A DNA stretch of 5,540 nt from NCBI GenBank assembly GCA_005884255.1, contig VBDL01000088.1:1-5540 (forward strand), read 5' to 3'. The notes beneath the pieces are model-generated. The model had not been told where the DNA came from. It ran no database searches and saw only the letters and a list, made by a program, of their open reading frames with translations. Both the position numbers and the translations under genes were made by a program. Positions 5,142 to 5,540 of the stretch are shown piece after piece. Every line of letters begins with the position of its first letter. Positions within the stretch are counted from its first letter, which is position 1. Origin of the DNA: Betaproteobacteria bacterium. Its GTDB lineage: Bacteria; Pseudomonadota; Gammaproteobacteria; Burkholderiales; Burkholderiaceae_C.

Positions 5142-5540
5142 TCACACATGGGCCAGCGCGTCGACCACCGGCTTGGCGACGGTGCGCCGCGCGACGAGGG
5201 CCGACGCGAGCATCGACAGCGCCACCATCGCCAGCAGCGTGCCCGCGTACAGCGTGGCATCGATGGCGATCTGCAGCGGGTAGCCGTTGCTGCGCCCGGG
5301 CGGTGGCGGCATCTCGACGGGGAACACGAGCAGCGCGATCGACACGGCCAGCGCGATGCCCGCGCCGAGCAGCGCGCCGGCACCGCCGAGCACCATGCCT
5401 TCGAGCGCGAACGAGCGCGTCAACTGCACCGGCAGCGTGCCCATCGCGCGCAAGGTGCCGATCTCTCGCGTGCGTTCGATGATCGCCATCGCCATCGCAT
5501 TGGTGACGACGAAGACGACGATCACGCCGATGATCAGGCC
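5142..5540 (-). CDS. FtsX-type ABC transporter permease, C-terminal part (5' end outside window)
   Basis: The frame is open to the right window edge, so only the last 132 residues are seen. They comprise a membrane segment (GLIIGVIVVFVVTNAMAMAI), then the conserved cytoplasmic motif IIERTREIGTLRAMGT, a second membrane segment (EGMVLGGAGALLGAGIALA onward), a Pro-rich periplasmic loop (PVEMPPPPGR) and a last membrane segment (LYAGTLLAMVALSMLASALV). This is the C-terminal FtsX/MacB_PCD domain of type VII ABC permeases (MacB, LolC/E). These proteins do not normally pass substrate through the membrane; they transmit ATP-driven movement to the periplasmic side. The partner ATPase would be expected further upstream. 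The stop lies 7 bp before the LolA-like start, so the genes are almost certainly co-transcribed. The GTG at 5525 is an internal valine, not a start. Confidence 0.93.
   Translation of the reverse strand, partial: GLIIGVIVVFVVTNAMAMAIIERTREIGTLRAMGTLPVQLTRSFALEGMVLGGAGALLGAGIALAVSIALLVFPVEMPPPPGRSNGYPLQIAIDATLYAGTLLAMVALSMLASALVARRTVAKPVVDALAHV

Noticed and set aside
4079..5482. Long + strand open frame (467 codons) opposite the permease and LolA-like genes
   Set aside because: It crosses three well-supported - strand genes and the REP doublet; its translation is Arg/His/Ala-rich without family features.

Overview
The window is GC-rich, gene-dense DNA with codon use and gene families that point to a betaproteobacterium of the order Burkholderiales (Rubrivivax/Leptothrix/Roseateles-like). 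That placement rests on the style of the LytS-type kinase, the small membrane protein beside it and the intergenic repeat at 555-634. It comes from recognition, not from a search.

Layout. (1) Positions 1-557, + strand: the C-terminal end of a TPR-repeat protein, of the kind often fused to an adenylate/guanylate cyclase domain. (2) Positions 555-634: a compact inverted repeat with three internal hairpins between two convergent genes; its outer ends coincide exactly with the stop codons of both genes. (3) Positions 3018 down to 632, - strand: a probable three-gene operon encoding a five-helix membrane protein of about 171 aa (DUF6622-like), a LytS/YehU-type membrane histidine kinase starting at GTG, and a LytTR-type response regulator whose start overlaps the kinase stop (ATGA). 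(4) Positions 3019-3135: the only real intergenic gap, which holds the ribosome binding site of that operon and two CCGTT boxes that could be LytTR sites. (5) Positions 5540 down to 3136, - strand: a tightly packed second operon encoding the C-terminal part of an FtsX-type ABC permease (cut by the window edge), a secreted LolA-like periplasmic protein and a predicted outer-membrane beta-barrel protein.

How the genes may work together. The permease, LolA-like protein and barrel would span inner membrane, periplasm and outer membrane, so they look like one envelope export or lipid/lipoprotein-trafficking route with unknown cargo. The two-component operon downstream on the same strand may or may not control it; the sequence alone does not show this.

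The most notable features are a GTAG-headed REP doublet (REPIN/BIME-like, 4323-4388) lying inside the 5' coding end of the barrel gene, where it encodes much of the predicted signal peptide, and the cloverleaf-like repeat that supplies the stop codons of two convergent genes. Apart from the two genes cut by the window edges, all genes appear intact. I saw no tRNA, rRNA, CRISPR array, insertion sequence or replication origin.
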